A stretch of 64,000 nucleotides of DNA from Aedes albopictus (GCF_035046485.1 NC_085138.1:6323409-6387408); one strand, 5' to 3'; positions 24,105-35,882 are shown, numbered from the stretch's first letter. A program made the numbers and translations. The notes: generated by a model from the sequence alone, not told the origin.

Positions 24105-24300
24105 GAATTCGATGAGAAATCCCAAGAGCGTAGCCAGCTTTTCGGTAGGGGGGGGGGGTGGAGCAAGCACCCTTTGCAAATTTGTACCTACTAGCTTTTA
24201 TAACTTGACTCGGCAGGATGAAATTGAGTATAATAACATTACATTTTTAAATCATTATTTAATCAAGTTCTTGGGTACATCCCTGAAAAGATGTTTGAAG
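24105..24300 (+). repeat. Array leader beginning AAGAGCGTAGCCAGC
   Basis: About 190 bp of non-array sequence precedes the reversed array at 24300. It contains AGAGCGTAGCCAGCTTTTCG, a G run, AGCAAGCACC, CTACTAGCTTTTATAAC and ATAACATTACA. The reverse complement of 46140-46298, which flanks another array, carries the same words in the same order. The leader is therefore likely a fixed part of the array-bearing element. Confidence 0.7.
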
Positions 24301-25360
24301 GATTTCTGGAATTTCAGAAGGAACTCCTGAATGAATTTTTGAAGAGAATTTGAGAGGAATTTCTGAAGAAATCACTTGAGAAATTCCCGGAGAATCCCTG
24401 GAAGACTTCCTGGATAAATCTCTGAAAAAAAAAACCTCGAGGAATCCCTGTTACAATTCCTAAAGGAATTCCTAGAGGAAGCCCTGTAGAATCCCTGGAG
24501 AAATTCCCGGCAAAATTCCCGGAGGAGTCTCTGGAAAAATTGAATGTGTACCTGGAGAAATTCTTGTATAAATTATGGGAGGAATACGTAGAGAAATTTC
24601 TAAAGAGACCTCATGAGGAAATCCTACATAAATTTCTGGAGGATTCCTTTGTGGGAATTCTTGGAGAAATCCCTGAAGGGGTTTCTGGAGGAATCCGTGA
24701 AGCAATTCCTTGGAAAATCTCTAGCGAGAATCCTGGAGGAATGCCTGAAGAAACTTCTGAACAAATTCCGGTCGTAATTTCTGGAGGAATACTAAGATAA
24801 GACCCAGCCGAAATTCCTGGAGAAATTTCTTGGATGAATTCCTGGAGCAATCCTTGGAAGAATTCCTGAAAAAAATCTCCAGAGGAATTTTTGGAGGAAT
24901 TGCTGGAGAAATTTCTGAAAAAAATCCCTTGAGAAATTTTCCAGGAGGATTTCCTGTAAGAACCCTGTAATTTCCTGTAAGGAATTTCTGGAGGGATCCC
25001 TGAAGGAATCTCTGGGAATATCCCTGGTTATATTCGTGGGGGAATCCCTGAAGAAAATCCTGGATAAATCTTAAAAAAAATCCTGAAAGTATTCCTGGAG
25101 AATTTCCTGGAAGAATCTCTGAAGAAATCTCTAGAGGATTACCTGGAGAAGTTCCTGAAGGAATTGCTGATATAATTTCTGAAGGATGTCCACAAGGAAT
25201 TCCTTGAGGAAATCCTGAACAAATTCCTGGGGTATTTCCTGGAGGAATTCCTTTACTGGAGTAGTTCCTGGAGAAATTCCTGGATAAAATCCTAGAGGTT
25301 TTCCTGTGGGAATTGCTTGAGGAATTTCTAGAGGAAATCTTGAAAGAATTACTGGAAAAA
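24300..25360. repeat. 12-bp array in GGAGGAATTCCTGGA orientation
   Basis: The repeat continues in the opposite orientation to 20395-23960, with words such as CTGGAGGAATTCCTGGAGAA. A 215-codon open frame on the minus strand (24721-25368) and others are Ser/Asn/Arg-rich or Ile/Pro-rich repeat translations with no domain, so I do not call them genes. Confidence 0.9.
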
Positions 25361-25598
25361 CTGTCCAATCAATCAAATAAATCCCCTTTTCGCGTCGGAA
25401 CAATATAAACAACAAGTCGTCTTCGTCTAGGGAGAATGCAAGCAAATGTATGCGTAGATCTTCTGTCTATGAAACATCGTATTTCACAACCACATAGAAA
25501 GATTTCTTCACTACACTATGGTGGCGTAGTATGATTTGGTGGGCAAAATTGTTTATTGAAATGTATTGGTCGTTATTCTAAAGCTACACCCATCTTAA

Positions 25599-25684
25599 CC
25601 GTTATGTGTCCGACAAAATTTTTGCTTTTTTCTACAACGTGCATTTTAAATGGGTACCCGGGTACCCTGTCGGCCACATAAGGG
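25599..25684. mobile_element. Short TTAA-flanked MITE, CCGTTATGTGTCCGAC termini
   Basis: TTAA lies on both sides (25595-25598 and 25685-25688). The termini CCGTTATGTGTCCGAC and GTCGGCCACATAAGGG are imperfect inverse copies. The element is 86 bp with the inner palindrome GGGTACCCGGGTACCC. A TTAA duplication suggests the piggyBac type. Confidence 0.82.
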
Positions 25685-25689
25685 TTAAT

Positions 25690-27060
25690 GTAAAAGCTTT
25701 CTGTTCAATCATACTTTGAACACATGATTTGATGTGGATTGAGAAAAATTCGATCGATTTTTCGAATAAACATTAAATCGTAATTTTTGACCATCCTTTG
25801 TACCATAGTGTCACGTGGACGGTGTGCCGGGAATTGAATTCGGATTGTGCCCGAAATAGACGTGGAATAGACGGAAACACAAATCGAGGGACAATTATTC
25901 AATCTTATTATTTTAAAGAAATTGTAGTTCTTTCACATTGTTTTTTACATGATTGTGTGTTCGAATTGGCCATGAGGCATGAGGCGACTTACAAGAATAA
26001 ACTCGATCATTATTGACCGATGCTTAGCTAGGCTGGAATTAGATAAAAACTCTATTCGAAAACGACGCACCGCTTTTAATTTGAATCGATTCCAAATTCG
26101 CACTTCATCACCCTGCCTGATGAGGCGGTGCAAAAACCTTCCTAGAACGTTCGTGATCGTGCATAAATTTTCTCGATTTCCAGAACCATTCACACGCCCC
26201 TCATTTTCTGGAGATTAGTTCCCTTCCCCCTTTCCATCATCAGCCAACTGCCCTGGATCCAAGGGTGAAAGTGACGAAGACGACGACGACGATGATGGAA
26301 AATGTGAAATTCATTAGGTTTCCGCTTTGCACATTGATTACGGCGGGGATTACTTCAATAGGGGGGTTGTCGGGTCCATCCAAATTCTGTCGTTGACCAG
26401 CCCCTCGTGTCTCGTGACAGCATCTCGATTCTCGCATCGTGCTCTCTCTCTCCCTCGCTACTCGGATGGGACAGTAAATTAAATCTAATATCGAGATAAG
26501 GCACATACGGAAGGTTTATGGTTGTGCTAAAATATTTCATCTGCCTGTCTGCGTTGCACTTGGGGACTCCGGAATGACACCGCCACCGTTCAGAAGTTCT
26601 TCTTAGAATGAAACTGGAAGGGCGAATGACGACGTCACCGGAGGGAGGGAAAGTTGTCGTCGGTTAATGGTCGGCTTAGGGATGTTCCACGTCTTGTTCT
26701 GTGGATGGAAGACGTCTCCTTTCCTCCGGAGCTGGCTGGTTTTCTGTGTGTGTGCATATGAATAATCATAAAATAATGAGGTTTATGGCGAGGAAAGTAG
26801 ATAATGAATTTCCTTTTCGGCGACGTGCTCCCAGCGGGCGAATCTGGCGATGCTGTAATGTTGGGTTTTGGTCTTTTATTTCAGAAGTCGCCTATCAGCA
26901 GCAGAACTATAACGAGACATTTTAGTGCCAGCGCTACTACAGTGCTTCTTGTGGTGATATGAACATTCTTGGGAATCTTCCATAGCTCGATTTTTTTGTT
27001 TCTCAGAAATTCGTAGTCAGATAGTACATCATGAACTTTGGATTGATAAGTTCTTAAAAA
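25690..27060. other. Low-repeat island; no gene recognised
   Basis: This is GC-balanced, mostly single-copy-looking sequence with GACGACGACGACGATG near 26276, CTCTCTCTCTCCCTCG near 26443 and a CTGTGTGTGTGCATATG tract near 26742. Open frames up to 88 codons exist on both strands but lack recognisable domains. It could hold conserved non-coding DNA or an unrecognised exon, and comparison with related species would decide. Confidence 0.4.
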
Positions 27061-27403
27061 AAATAACAAGGTGAAATGGCTCCAAAAGCGGAATTCTAAT
27101 GTACAACTGCTTATTGGTAGACTGGATTTTTTTCTTTGTATTCATGAATTTTAATTTAGAACAAACTCTTCACACTTATGGTAGACTGGCGTTTCAACTA
27201 ACTTATGCATGCGGAATAAAATGAGGAGCCCATTCTTTTTGGAACTTTTTAAAGATTAGTTTTTAGAATAATTAGAATAATTTTGAAATTTAAATTATCG
27301 GGACAGGCAAAATTTTCACTTTCCAAAAATGGTTCAACTAGCTGTAACTTTTCAAAAAGTGCATCAAATATTCTCAATTTGTTTACAGTAAGTAGATCAA
27401 CTA

Positions 27404-27618
27404 GGGTATGTGTGCCATCAGTAATCTCATGCTCCCATTTTCATCCTATTCGAAAACAAGCGATTACGGCACCGATTGACTCCGTTCTTTTTGTTTTCAT
27501 GGGTGCTCACTTCTAACAAAAAATACAAAAATAAGAAACAAAACAAACAACGCTTCAATCCTTTGTTTTTCGTGGGATGAAAATGGGAGCCACATGCTTA
27601 ATAAGGGAACCAATACCC
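27404..27618. mobile_element. Foldback MITE with GGGTAT termini and TA flanks
   Basis: CTAGGGTATGTGTGCC at the left and the inverse of CTAGGGTATTGGTTCC at the right are paired, and the CTCCCATTTTCATCC blocks further in also pair. The element is bounded by TA at 27402-27403 and 27619-27620, as in Tc1/mariner-type insertions. It is 215 bp and non-coding. Confidence 0.82.
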
Positions 27619-28589
27619 TAGTTGTGTATCAGCGGTCAAAATTTGGAAAAGATCGGGATATTCTACACGACGTTATAAAGAGTCTTGAAAATGGTATAAT
27701 TAGCCGATAGTTAACTTTGAGCTGTTATATCTCCGGATTCAATAAACCGAATGCAATGAAATTTTGACCTTTTATGACTTATAATGAGCTATGAAACACT
27801 TTTCACTTAACTGAAAATTCTTAACACGGAAGAAAATTATAACGCTTACATTATTGTTCTAACCCGATCAGAAAGGCATAACAAAAACATAACATAATTG
27901 TATTAACGGTTGATATCTATATCAAGGTTTGTTATATTTAGATATATTTGTTGGATTCGGTACGAAAACTAGTTTGTATTATTTCAAGGTTCTAACGAAG
28001 TGAGTTACAATAAATGAATATGTGATTTGATCATCATTATATCAAATTTATAATAAACTCAGTAATAATTTTTAAAATGCAATGTGTAACTAATCAATAT
28101 TTTTTGGTAGTGTTTAGTGCGTAAATTAACCACTGTATGGAGCCATTGTGTTTAGAAAATACACAATTGTTGATATCCTTTATTATACGAACTACCAAAA
28201 AAGCTCATGTCTTCGTCAAATTTGTACAGAAAGCTTATGACTTCGGAATGTGGAAAATGAGGTAAGCAACTCCACCATTACGTGATGATATTAGGTAATT
28301 TTAAATGTTTCTTATCATGATCCAGATCACCTGCACAGTTCGTATGTTCAGCAAAGTAGTTCCTGATTCTTGAAATTCTCGAATGGTGTAAAATTGTATG
28401 CACAATTTCACTACTACGAGCTATTTGATATGTTAAATCTCATTATTCTGCTGTCCTAGGAAGTTCGGATCATCACTCATCAGCGAAGTTGTCGAGAAGT
28501 CCTTGGTTCTCAAGTGGAAAATGGTATATGTAATTGAACTGCGGCGTTTACATGATTTTGTACATGTCTTACAGGTTGAATGTTTATTA

Positions 28590-29100
28590 TAGATGGCTAC
28601 GGAGTACTTTCAAGGAAAATTTCTAGATATATTCAAAGTATTTCTCTTGTAGGTCTTCTAGGGAGCTCACTAGAAGTTTTTCCAGAGATCTCTCCGAGAG
28701 TTTTCTCAACAAATCCTACGTGGATTCTTACTGACGATCGTCTAGTCAAATATTCAAATATTTCTCCAAAAGTTCTTAAAGAGATTTCCCCTAGAGTTCC
28801 TCTAGAAATTGTGGTTGGAGAATTCTGTAGCTTCTTCTCCAAGGATTTCTTAAGAAAGGCTTCCGAAGATTCCTACAAAAAATTACTCTAAAGATTCCTA
28901 CGGTAATTCCTCCAAGGAATTCCAATAATTTTCAAAGGTTTTCTCCAGGAATTTCTGCAAAAAATCCATAAGAAATTCCTCCACGTATTCTTCCGGGTAA
29001 TTCTCTAAGGAATTCTTCACCAATTCCTTCATGACTTTTTTCCATGACCTCCTCTTTGAATTCTTCAAAGAACATTGCCCCAAGGATTTGTTGGAAGATT
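28590..29100. repeat. Short 12-bp-type array
   Basis: Words such as TTCTAGGGAGCTC, TTCCTCCACG and TTCTCCAGGAATTTCTGC show the same repeat family as at 20.4-25.4 kb in degenerate form. Open frames of 60-100 codons are repeat by-products. Confidence 0.7.
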
Positions 29101-30050
29101 AGTTCATATATATGTTGAGATCCCAAGTAAACTACTCCTATGAACCATCATCTCTGATCATAGAACACGAAAATACATTCCAATTCACCAATTATTTTTC
29201 ACCGACCAGATTACGTCACCTTTGATCTGTCCGAGCTCTCAACTTAAACTACTAATATTAATTCAATTGTACGGTATACAGATCATTCGTGATAGAGATT
29301 TCCAGCAAGGTTTAACTAAAGTTTAAAATCCAACATACATTTTGTCCCTTGAGAATTTCTTCAGATAATCTAAAAGGGAGATTCTTTAAGACATTCTTAG
29401 CAAATTACTTCAGCCTATGAATCAAATATTCCTTAAAGGGAAAATCTATCATAAATTCCGAAGGATCTCAGTAATTAATTAAGTTCTAGTTTTAAAGTTA
29501 AACTTTTCAATCCAATTCCAATTTCTTCGAAATTTCTTAGTATGTGGTCACTCAGTCTCTGTTGTGAATATCACTACAATTAACTACAGCTTTTTTCCGC
29601 ATAGATAATCTATGTATGCATATCTGCCGATCGAAATAGTTATGTACTAGCAAATGAAGTGTAGTTGTTTTGTTAAAGTTAAGAATTTGCGGTGGATATT
29701 CCTATTGAAACATTCACCACTTAAGTGCCATAATACTGCTGAACAACTTTGCAGAAGGAATCATGCCAAAAAACGCTTAAAACATTTAAATAAACGCTGA
29801 CGCAACTAGTGCTTAGTTACACACTTTTCACTATTTGAAAGTCATTAGCTATCTCTTCAATTTAGTTAAAAACACGAAGATATAATTGCTATCAACTGTG
29901 TTAAAAGCAGTTTCGTGTGATGTCCATTCGCGTAGGTACAGCGATGTGGGCTCCAGCTCCGAAGTAGTGAACGCTGGCTCTAGTGCACAACGAGCGCACA
30001 CGACATTGAAGCTGAGTGACTAAATGGACTGTAGTGTAGTAACGTGCATG
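29101..30050. other. No gene recognised
   Basis: This AT-rich sequence shows no recognisable open frame or terminal repeats. It lies between a short array and the CRE/TATA promoter-like block and could be the upstream part of that unit. Confidence 0.4.
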
Positions 30051-30051
30051 G

Positions 30052-30155
30052 TGACGTCATAACTGGGTATGGTAACGTCATACTTTCCCTCTCCGGTATG
30101 TTGGATCAGCAGGTCTATTTATAGAGGAGCTACCAATATGAAAAATCATTTCAGC
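30052..30155 (+). promoter_or_regulatory. Promoter-like block: two CRE sites, TATA box, initiator
   Basis: A perfect CRE palindrome TGACGTCA (30052-30059) and a variant TAACGTCA (30073-30080) precede a TATA-like TATTTATAGAGG (30116) and an initiator-like TTCAGC (30150-30155). Spacing from TATA to initiator is about 35 bp, slightly long for a core promoter. No open frame follows. A tRNA B-box-like GGTTCGAATCC lies near 30224, so the unit might instead be part of a mobile element. Activity is inferred from motifs only. Confidence 0.4.
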
Positions 30156-30558
30156 ATATATCGCCCCTCACTTCAAGTGCTGGTAAAAACGACGAGCTCC
30201 TGTTCTAAGATATAGCCGTCGTAGGTTCGAATCCCTGGGTTTTATGTATACTACGTGGAGAAGTTTTTTGATGCCAGTAACTTTTTACTAAAAATAAAAT
30301 TTCACTCTAAAAATTGATTACCCAAAAATGAGTTAATTTTTACACTATTTAATTTTTACCCAATATATTTATAACTGCTTTATAACAACATGTGATATAA
30401 TTTGATTGATTTTTTATATCTCATTTTGTTATAAGCTTGTTATAATTGTATCAAGACCTGTTATAATTATGTTATGACTAGAGCAATTTTAGTTATATTT
30501 TTTGTTATTTTAACACCTAACCGGCGAATTTTATAACTCATTCTGTTATGAAGAATCT

Positions 30559-32345
30559 TGTAACCGTTCGCCGAATTAGCTCGAGAGGTTACAAAACGCG
30601 GTGGCTTTTGCGCCACTCTCGCTAACGAGAGACCACCGGTTCATTTTAGGTTTGCCCGACTAAATCCACGACTCTTATCTCGAGGGCTTTCTCGAACGGC
30701 CGCTGACTCGATTAAAAACTCTAAAAACTAGTATATAGAACGTTCAAACTGAAACAGTAACAAAAATTTACACGACAAGAGACTAAAAACAGAGTAAGCT
30801 ACAACAAACAATTAAAGGTCGCTGAAGTGAATTTATTGAACGCGAAATTAATGAATAAAACAAAAAATAATGGAAACAAAGAAAACTAAACAATTAAATT
30901 CATTCGTATGTATATTGTAGCATAGCATAGCATAGCATAGCATAGCCGACCGTACACATCCTGGGGTGGCTGTCGATAGAGACGTTTAATGCGTCAGGAA
31001 AGTTGCCTTGGACTTGACAAACCTTTCATTTAACGAACTCTCGACACCTGGCCAGGTCCTTACGATCAGCGAGGATGGGAAGGAAATGTTGATTAGATAT
31101 CTACTCAGAATATGTCCAAGAACTTGGCCCACTTCATAGATATCTGGAGTTGGAAATTGGATAGGGTTTAATGGGGTGCTTTCCTTGGCGAAAAAGCAGA
31201 AATTTGGCATAATTACAAATATAGTAAGATATTGAAATTAGCATTTACCTGCATTGACCTGAGAACAATAATTATTAAATCAAAATGGTTAGGTCATTCG
31301 TATGTATATTGTCTTTCACAAAATGCTCGTCAAGTGTGTGTGTGTGTATGATCATGGCCATGAACTCAAAAACGTACCTACGCAGGCTTTTTCGTCGTCG
31401 GTGCTTCGTGGCCAATCGTCGACGTAGGTTTGCTGTCCTTAATGTTCGCCGGATTATAGGTGCGGAGGGGTGTCGGCGGCCCGGTACTCTGCCTGATCGT
31501 GCCTAAACTGCACGCAGGTAGGCCGGAAGTATTCCCCTTGAGTCCGTTTAGCTACCAGTAACTGGCGGGCGAGGACGAGCACTAGGCTTAGAGCCCAAAA
31601 TAAAAAGCGTCTCTTGGACGCTGAGGTCCAAGGACGAAACACAGAGTTAAAACAATATACACTAAAAACGAATTCAAATTTACAATTACCTTTTTTACAA
31701 CAATTAAACGCACAGGAAACAGAGCATCTGCCCCTGGCGACAAAATCCAAAATTAAAGTCACTACAGAATGAAAAACAAAGACAATTAACGTTAAATTCA
31801 CTTCAAATGACACTACATTACGAAACTACATTTACTACAAAAACACTACACACCTTAAACAAAACTTAAAACTGGCAGAAGGTCGCTCAAGCTAGCTTCT
31901 GTTCTCCAGCCGACTCAAACTGAAAGTGATGGAGTCCAGTCGAATTCTCTAGTCAAGTAAATTTCCTGCTATAAAAACAGTCGTCTATACAATCTACAAA
32001 CTATTATTTACAAGTGCGCCAAATTCAAACCGCACATGGCCGCAAAACTATTTAGCGCCATCGAAAAAGTCCTATAAGATGCATAACATGAATCGTCATC
32101 AGCTTAGCCTAGACACAAACCTTACATGAAACGGATAATCTCTATTATAGGAAACGGTTCAAACTCCAAGCCAAATTCAACGAATCTAATTAACGAGATT
32201 TCACTTAAAAAAGATAAAAACGTCAAAAGCTACAAATTAACTAAAATAGTAATAATTTAAAGAAAAAAACAGATTTATCCAAATTTATCAAACTGAATTC
32301 AAACTTTATTTTACTTAAACAGAATAAAAACGTCAAAACGTTACA
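30559..32345. mobile_element. LTR-like insertion, TGTAAC..GTTACA ends
   Basis: The block starts TGTAACCGTTCG and ends CGTTACA. ATCT flanks both sides (30555-30558 and 32346-32349), which fits a 4-bp target duplication. The host CCCGATC-type element reads continuously across it. TG..CA ends with a short duplication suggest a solo long terminal repeat, though 1.8 kb is long. A non-autonomous element is also possible. No protein domains are visible. It contains a GCATA microsatellite at 30919-30945. Confidence 0.55.
30919..30945. repeat. GCATA pentanucleotide repeat
   Basis: Five tandem copies of AGCAT(A) occur within the LTR-like insertion. Confidence 0.9.
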
Positions 32346-32401
32346 ATCTTTGAAATAAATAACTTAATCGGTTATAATTTTGTTATGCCTTTCTGATCGG
32401 G

Positions 32402-32582
32402 AATAAAACACCAAATTATCCAAAACTTCAACATCGTTTAAAAATTCATAATGCTAACTATAGTTCATTTAAATTCCCTCCAATTGACTTGAATATTAAT
32501 TTGTTCTGAAGGAAAGTAATAACATATAAGTAACGGGAAGCATATTAAAAATAGACCAATTTGCTTAAAACTCATAAAATAA
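32402..32582. other. AT-rich spacer between MITE and LINE
   Basis: Short AT-rich sequence with no recognisable feature separates the CCCGATC-ended element from the 3' end of the minus-strand LINE. Confidence 0.4.
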
Positions 32583-32624
32583 ATGAAATTTATTTTTTCA
32601 TTTCATTTATTTAGATAACATCCA

Positions 32625-35460
32625 ATTCATGATAATACTGAATCAACCATTTGCCGCCATAATACTCGATTTGCAGCTGCAGCTCTCCAACGTCGGTCAC
32701 GCCCAACACTCGCCAGATCACGCTCCACCTGGTCCGCCCATCGTGCTCTCTGTGCTCCACGCCTTCTTGTGCCAACCGGATCAGTTGCAAACACCAGCTT
32801 TGTTGTCCGGAATTCTTGCAACATGCCCTGCCCACCGTATCCTTCCGGCTTTGGACACCTTCTGGGTGCTGGGTTCGCCGTAAAGTGCAGCGAGCTCGTG
32901 GTTCATTCTTCTCCGCCATACGCCGTTCTCCTGCACACCGCCGAAGATCTTCCTTAGCACGCGTCGCTCGAAATCTCCGAGTGCTTGCAGGTCCTCCTCG
33001 GGCATGGTCCATGTCTCGTGCCCGTAGAGGATTACCGGTCTTATTAGCGTTTTGTACATGGTGCATTTGGTGCGTGGGTGAATCTTTTTCGACCGCAGTT
33101 TCTTCTGGAGCCCGTAGTAGGCCCGACTTCCGCTGATGATGCGCCTCCGAGTTTCTCGGCTCACGTTGTTGTCAGCCGTCAGTAAGGATCCGAGGTAGAC
33201 GAATTCCTCCACCACCTCGAAAGTATCCCCGTCTATCGTAACATTACTACCCAGACGGATCCGGTCGTTTTCGGTTCCGCCCACCAGCATGTACTGTGTT
33301 TTTGAGGCATTCACCATCAGTCCGACCTTTGCTGCTTCGCGTTTCAGGCGGGTGTACAGCTCTGCCACCGTTCCAAATGTTCTAGCGATAATGTCCATGT
33401 CGTCCGCAAAGCACACAAATTGACCGGATTTTGTGAAAATCGTTCCCCGGCTGTTGAACCCGGCTCGTCGCATCACACCTTCCAAAGCGATGTTGAAGAG
33501 TAGGCATGAGAGTTCGTCACTTTATCGCAGTCCCCGGCGAGATACGAATGAACTGGATAGTTCACCCGAAACCCTTTCACAGTTTTGCACACCGTCCATC
33601 GTTGCTTTAATCAGTCTAGTCAGCTTCCCAGGAAAGCCGTTTTCGTCCATGATTCTCCATAGCTCCATAGCGCGGTCGATACTGTCGTATGCCGCTTTGA
33701 AGTCGATGAACAGGTGATGCGTTGGGACCTGGTATTCACGGCATTTCTGGAGGATTTTCCGTACGGTAAAGATCTGGTCCGTTGTCGATCGGCCGTCGAT
33801 GAAGCCGGCTTGATCACTTCCCACGAACTCATTCGTTTTAGGTGACAGACGACGATCTGGGATACCACTTTGTAGGCAGCATTTAAAATAGTGATCGCCC
33901 TGAAGTTCTCACATTCCAAATGGTCGCCTTTCTTGTGAATGGGGCAGATTACCCCTTCCTTCCACTCCTCCGGTAGCTGTTCGGTTTCCCAGATCCTGAC
34001 TATCAGCCGATGCAGACAGGTGGCCAACTTTTCTGGGCCCATCTTGATGAGTTCAGCTGCGATACCATCCTTACCAGCTGCTTTGTTGGCTTTGAGCTGG
34101 TGAATGGCATCCTTAACTTCCCTCAGCGTGGGAGTTGGTTCATTTCCGTCCTCCGCTGCTCTGGCGTCGCCGTTTCCTCCGTTGCCGTGGGCTCCCGTGC
34201 CTACGTTCTCCACGCCGATCAGGTGCTGATCAAAGTGCTGCTTCCACCTTTCGATCTCCTCACGTCCGTCCGTCAAGAGGCCTCCGTCTTTATCCCTGCA
34301 TATTTCGGCTCGCGGCACGAAGCCGTTGCGGGATGCGTTGAGCTTCTGATAGAACTTCCGTGTTTCTTGGGAACGGCACAGCAGTTCCATTTCTTCACAC
34401 TCCGCTTCTTCCAGGCGGCGCTTTTTCTCCCGAAAGAGTCGGGTCTGCTGTTTCCGCTTCTGTTTATAACGTTCCACGTTCTGTCGAGTCCCTTGCTGCA
34501 GCATTACCGCCCTCGCTGTATTCTTCTCCTCCAAAACCGTTCTGCACTCTTCGTCGAACCATTCGTTCCGTCGATTTCTTTCCACGTACCCAATGGTGCT
34601 CTCGGCTGCATCGTTGATGGCTGCTTTCACTGTACTCCAGCAGTCCTCTAGAGGGGCCTCATCGAGCTCGCCCTCGTCTGGCAACGCGACCTCGAGATTC
34701 TCCGCGTATGCTTCAGTCGCTCCGGTTGCTTCAGTCGCTCTAGGTTGTACCGTGGCGGTCGCCGGTATCGTACATTGTTGATGACGGAGAGTTTTGGGCG
34801 CAGTTTGACCATCACCAGATAGTGGTCGGAGTCGATGTTGGCGCCACGATAGGTCCTGACGTCGATAATGTCGGAGAAGTGCCGTCCGTCAATCAGAACG
34901 TGGTCGATTTGAGATTCCGTCTGCTGTGGTGATCTCCAGGTGTAACGATAAGGGAGGCTGTGTTGGAAAAAGGTGCTACGTATGGCCATATTTTTGGAGG
35001 CGGTGAAATCAATGAGTCGTAGGCCGTTTTCGTTCGTCTGCTGGTGGGCGCTGAACTTACCAATCGTCGGTCTGAATTCCTCCTCCTGGCCTACCTGAGC
35101 GTTCAAATCTCCTATGATGATCTTGACGTCGTGGCTTGGGCAGCGATCGTACTCGCGTTCGAGCTGCGCAGAAAATCCGTCCTTGTCATCATCAGTACTT
35201 CCGGAGTGTGGGCTGTGCACGTTTATTATGCTGAAGTTGAAGAATCGGCCCTTGATCCTCAACCTGCACATTCTTTCGTCGATCGGCCACCAACCGATCA
35301 CGCGCCTCTGCATATCACCCATCACGATGAAAGCTGTTCCCAGCTCGCGTATGTTGCCGCAGCTCTGGTAGATGGTATGATTACCTCTAAACGTTCGCAC
35401 CATGGATCCTGTCCAACACACCTCCTGCAGCGCTACGATGCAAGTCCTTTTTGTTCGCTG
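32625..35460 (-). pseudogene. LINE endonuclease-reverse transcriptase, broken
   Basis: The endonuclease part (about 35460-34700) shows VALQEV near its start, then IIGDLNAQVG and finally NIDSDHYLV, the catalytic and binding signatures of APE-type nucleases. The reverse transcriptase part shows NKAAGKDGIAAEL, WKEGVICPIHKKGD, AGFIDGRSTTDQ and the catalytic FADDMD. The C-terminal part includes RIRWAGHVARIP and RRRGAQRARWADQVERDL. The frame changes near 34710, near 33825 and near 32795. A stop codon at 33522-33524 follows RRGLR, where relatives continue with Gln. The protein would have driven target-primed reverse transcription but cannot be made intact here. Confidence 0.92.
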
Positions 35461-35549
35461 GGGTCGTTGCCGTTGGTCTCGGTTCGTATTATTCTGTTGC
35501 TGATTTTCCGTTACAATGGTTTTTTACGGCTGGCTCGTAGGGCCTGACA

Positions 35550-35880
35550 CCAACCCCCTACTTTCCGGAGGACCATAGTGCACAGTCGAGCTAAGAGTCC
35601 TTCCCTGGCACTTGGACGTAGATCAGCCGCCCCTAACATGGGGATCAGACGCTGTTGTGAGCCGCTCCTCCTGGAGAGCAGACGCTCAGGTTTACCGAAG
35701 CAAACCCCCCCTTCCCTGTCAGCCTACGACCAAAGTTCCCACCGGGGTTGGTTACCCGATCTTCCCTAAGGTTGCTCATAGTTTCCGGCCGGTACCGCAA
35801 GGAGGTAGGGATAGGAGTTGCTGGGCAGAGGCTAGTGGATCACAATGGGATCTGAATTGCGCAGCATACCCAGCCTTTAC
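35550..35880 (-). other. 5' leader of the minus-strand LINE
   Basis: On the minus strand this GC-rich segment runs directly into the endonuclease frame. It contains CCATGTTAGGGGCGGCTGAT and GCACTATGGTCCTCCGG. It has no long open frame. Small plus-strand open frames here are shadows. Confidence 0.6.
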
Positions 35881-35882
35881 CA

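Larger units (their letters stand above)
27863..32401. mobile_element. CCCGATC-ended AT-rich element broken open by later insertions
   Basis: The left end CCCGATCAGAAAGGCATAAC is the exact inverse of the right end at 32382-32401, and AA flanks both sides (27861-27862 and 32402-32403). Body sequence rich in TATAACA is present at 27863-28100, 30350-30558 and 32346-32401. The first gap (about 28100-30350) holds unrelated sequence including a 12-bp-type array. The second gap is an LTR-like insertion (30559-32345). The parent element was probably only 0.5-1 kb, like its relatives. Confidence 0.75.
32583..35880 (-). mobile_element. Decayed, near full-length RTE-like LINE
   Basis: Read on the minus strand, the element has a GC-rich 5' leader (35550-35880), an apurinic endonuclease domain, a reverse transcriptase domain, a short C-terminal region, and a very short 3' end of AAATGA-type repeats near 32585-32625. 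The domain order, lack of a visible ORF1 and simple-repeat tail match the RTE/BovB-type clade. The clade call rests on motif recall, not a search. Three frame changes and one stop codon make it inactive. It lies 180 bp from the CCCGATC-type element. Confidence 0.85.

Noticed and set aside
24721..25368. A 215-codon minus-strand open frame in the 12-bp array
   Set aside because: Its residues are cycling variants of Asn-Ser-Ser-Arg and Ile-Pro words. The repeat unit is stop-free in all six frames, and overlapping frames are equally open.
28100..28202. A MITE suggested by TTTTTTGGTAGT and its inverse about 90 bp apart
   Set aside because: The paired ends are only about 12 bp and T-rich, and no target duplication was found, so chance pairing is possible.
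30180..30260. A tRNA gene, suggested by GGTTCGAATCC
   Set aside because: Only a B-box-like word is present. No A-box at the right distance and no acceptor stem could be paired.
34010..34651. A 213-codon plus-strand frame opposite the LINE
   Set aside because: It is the shadow of the reverse transcriptase region on the minus strand, where the conserved motifs are.
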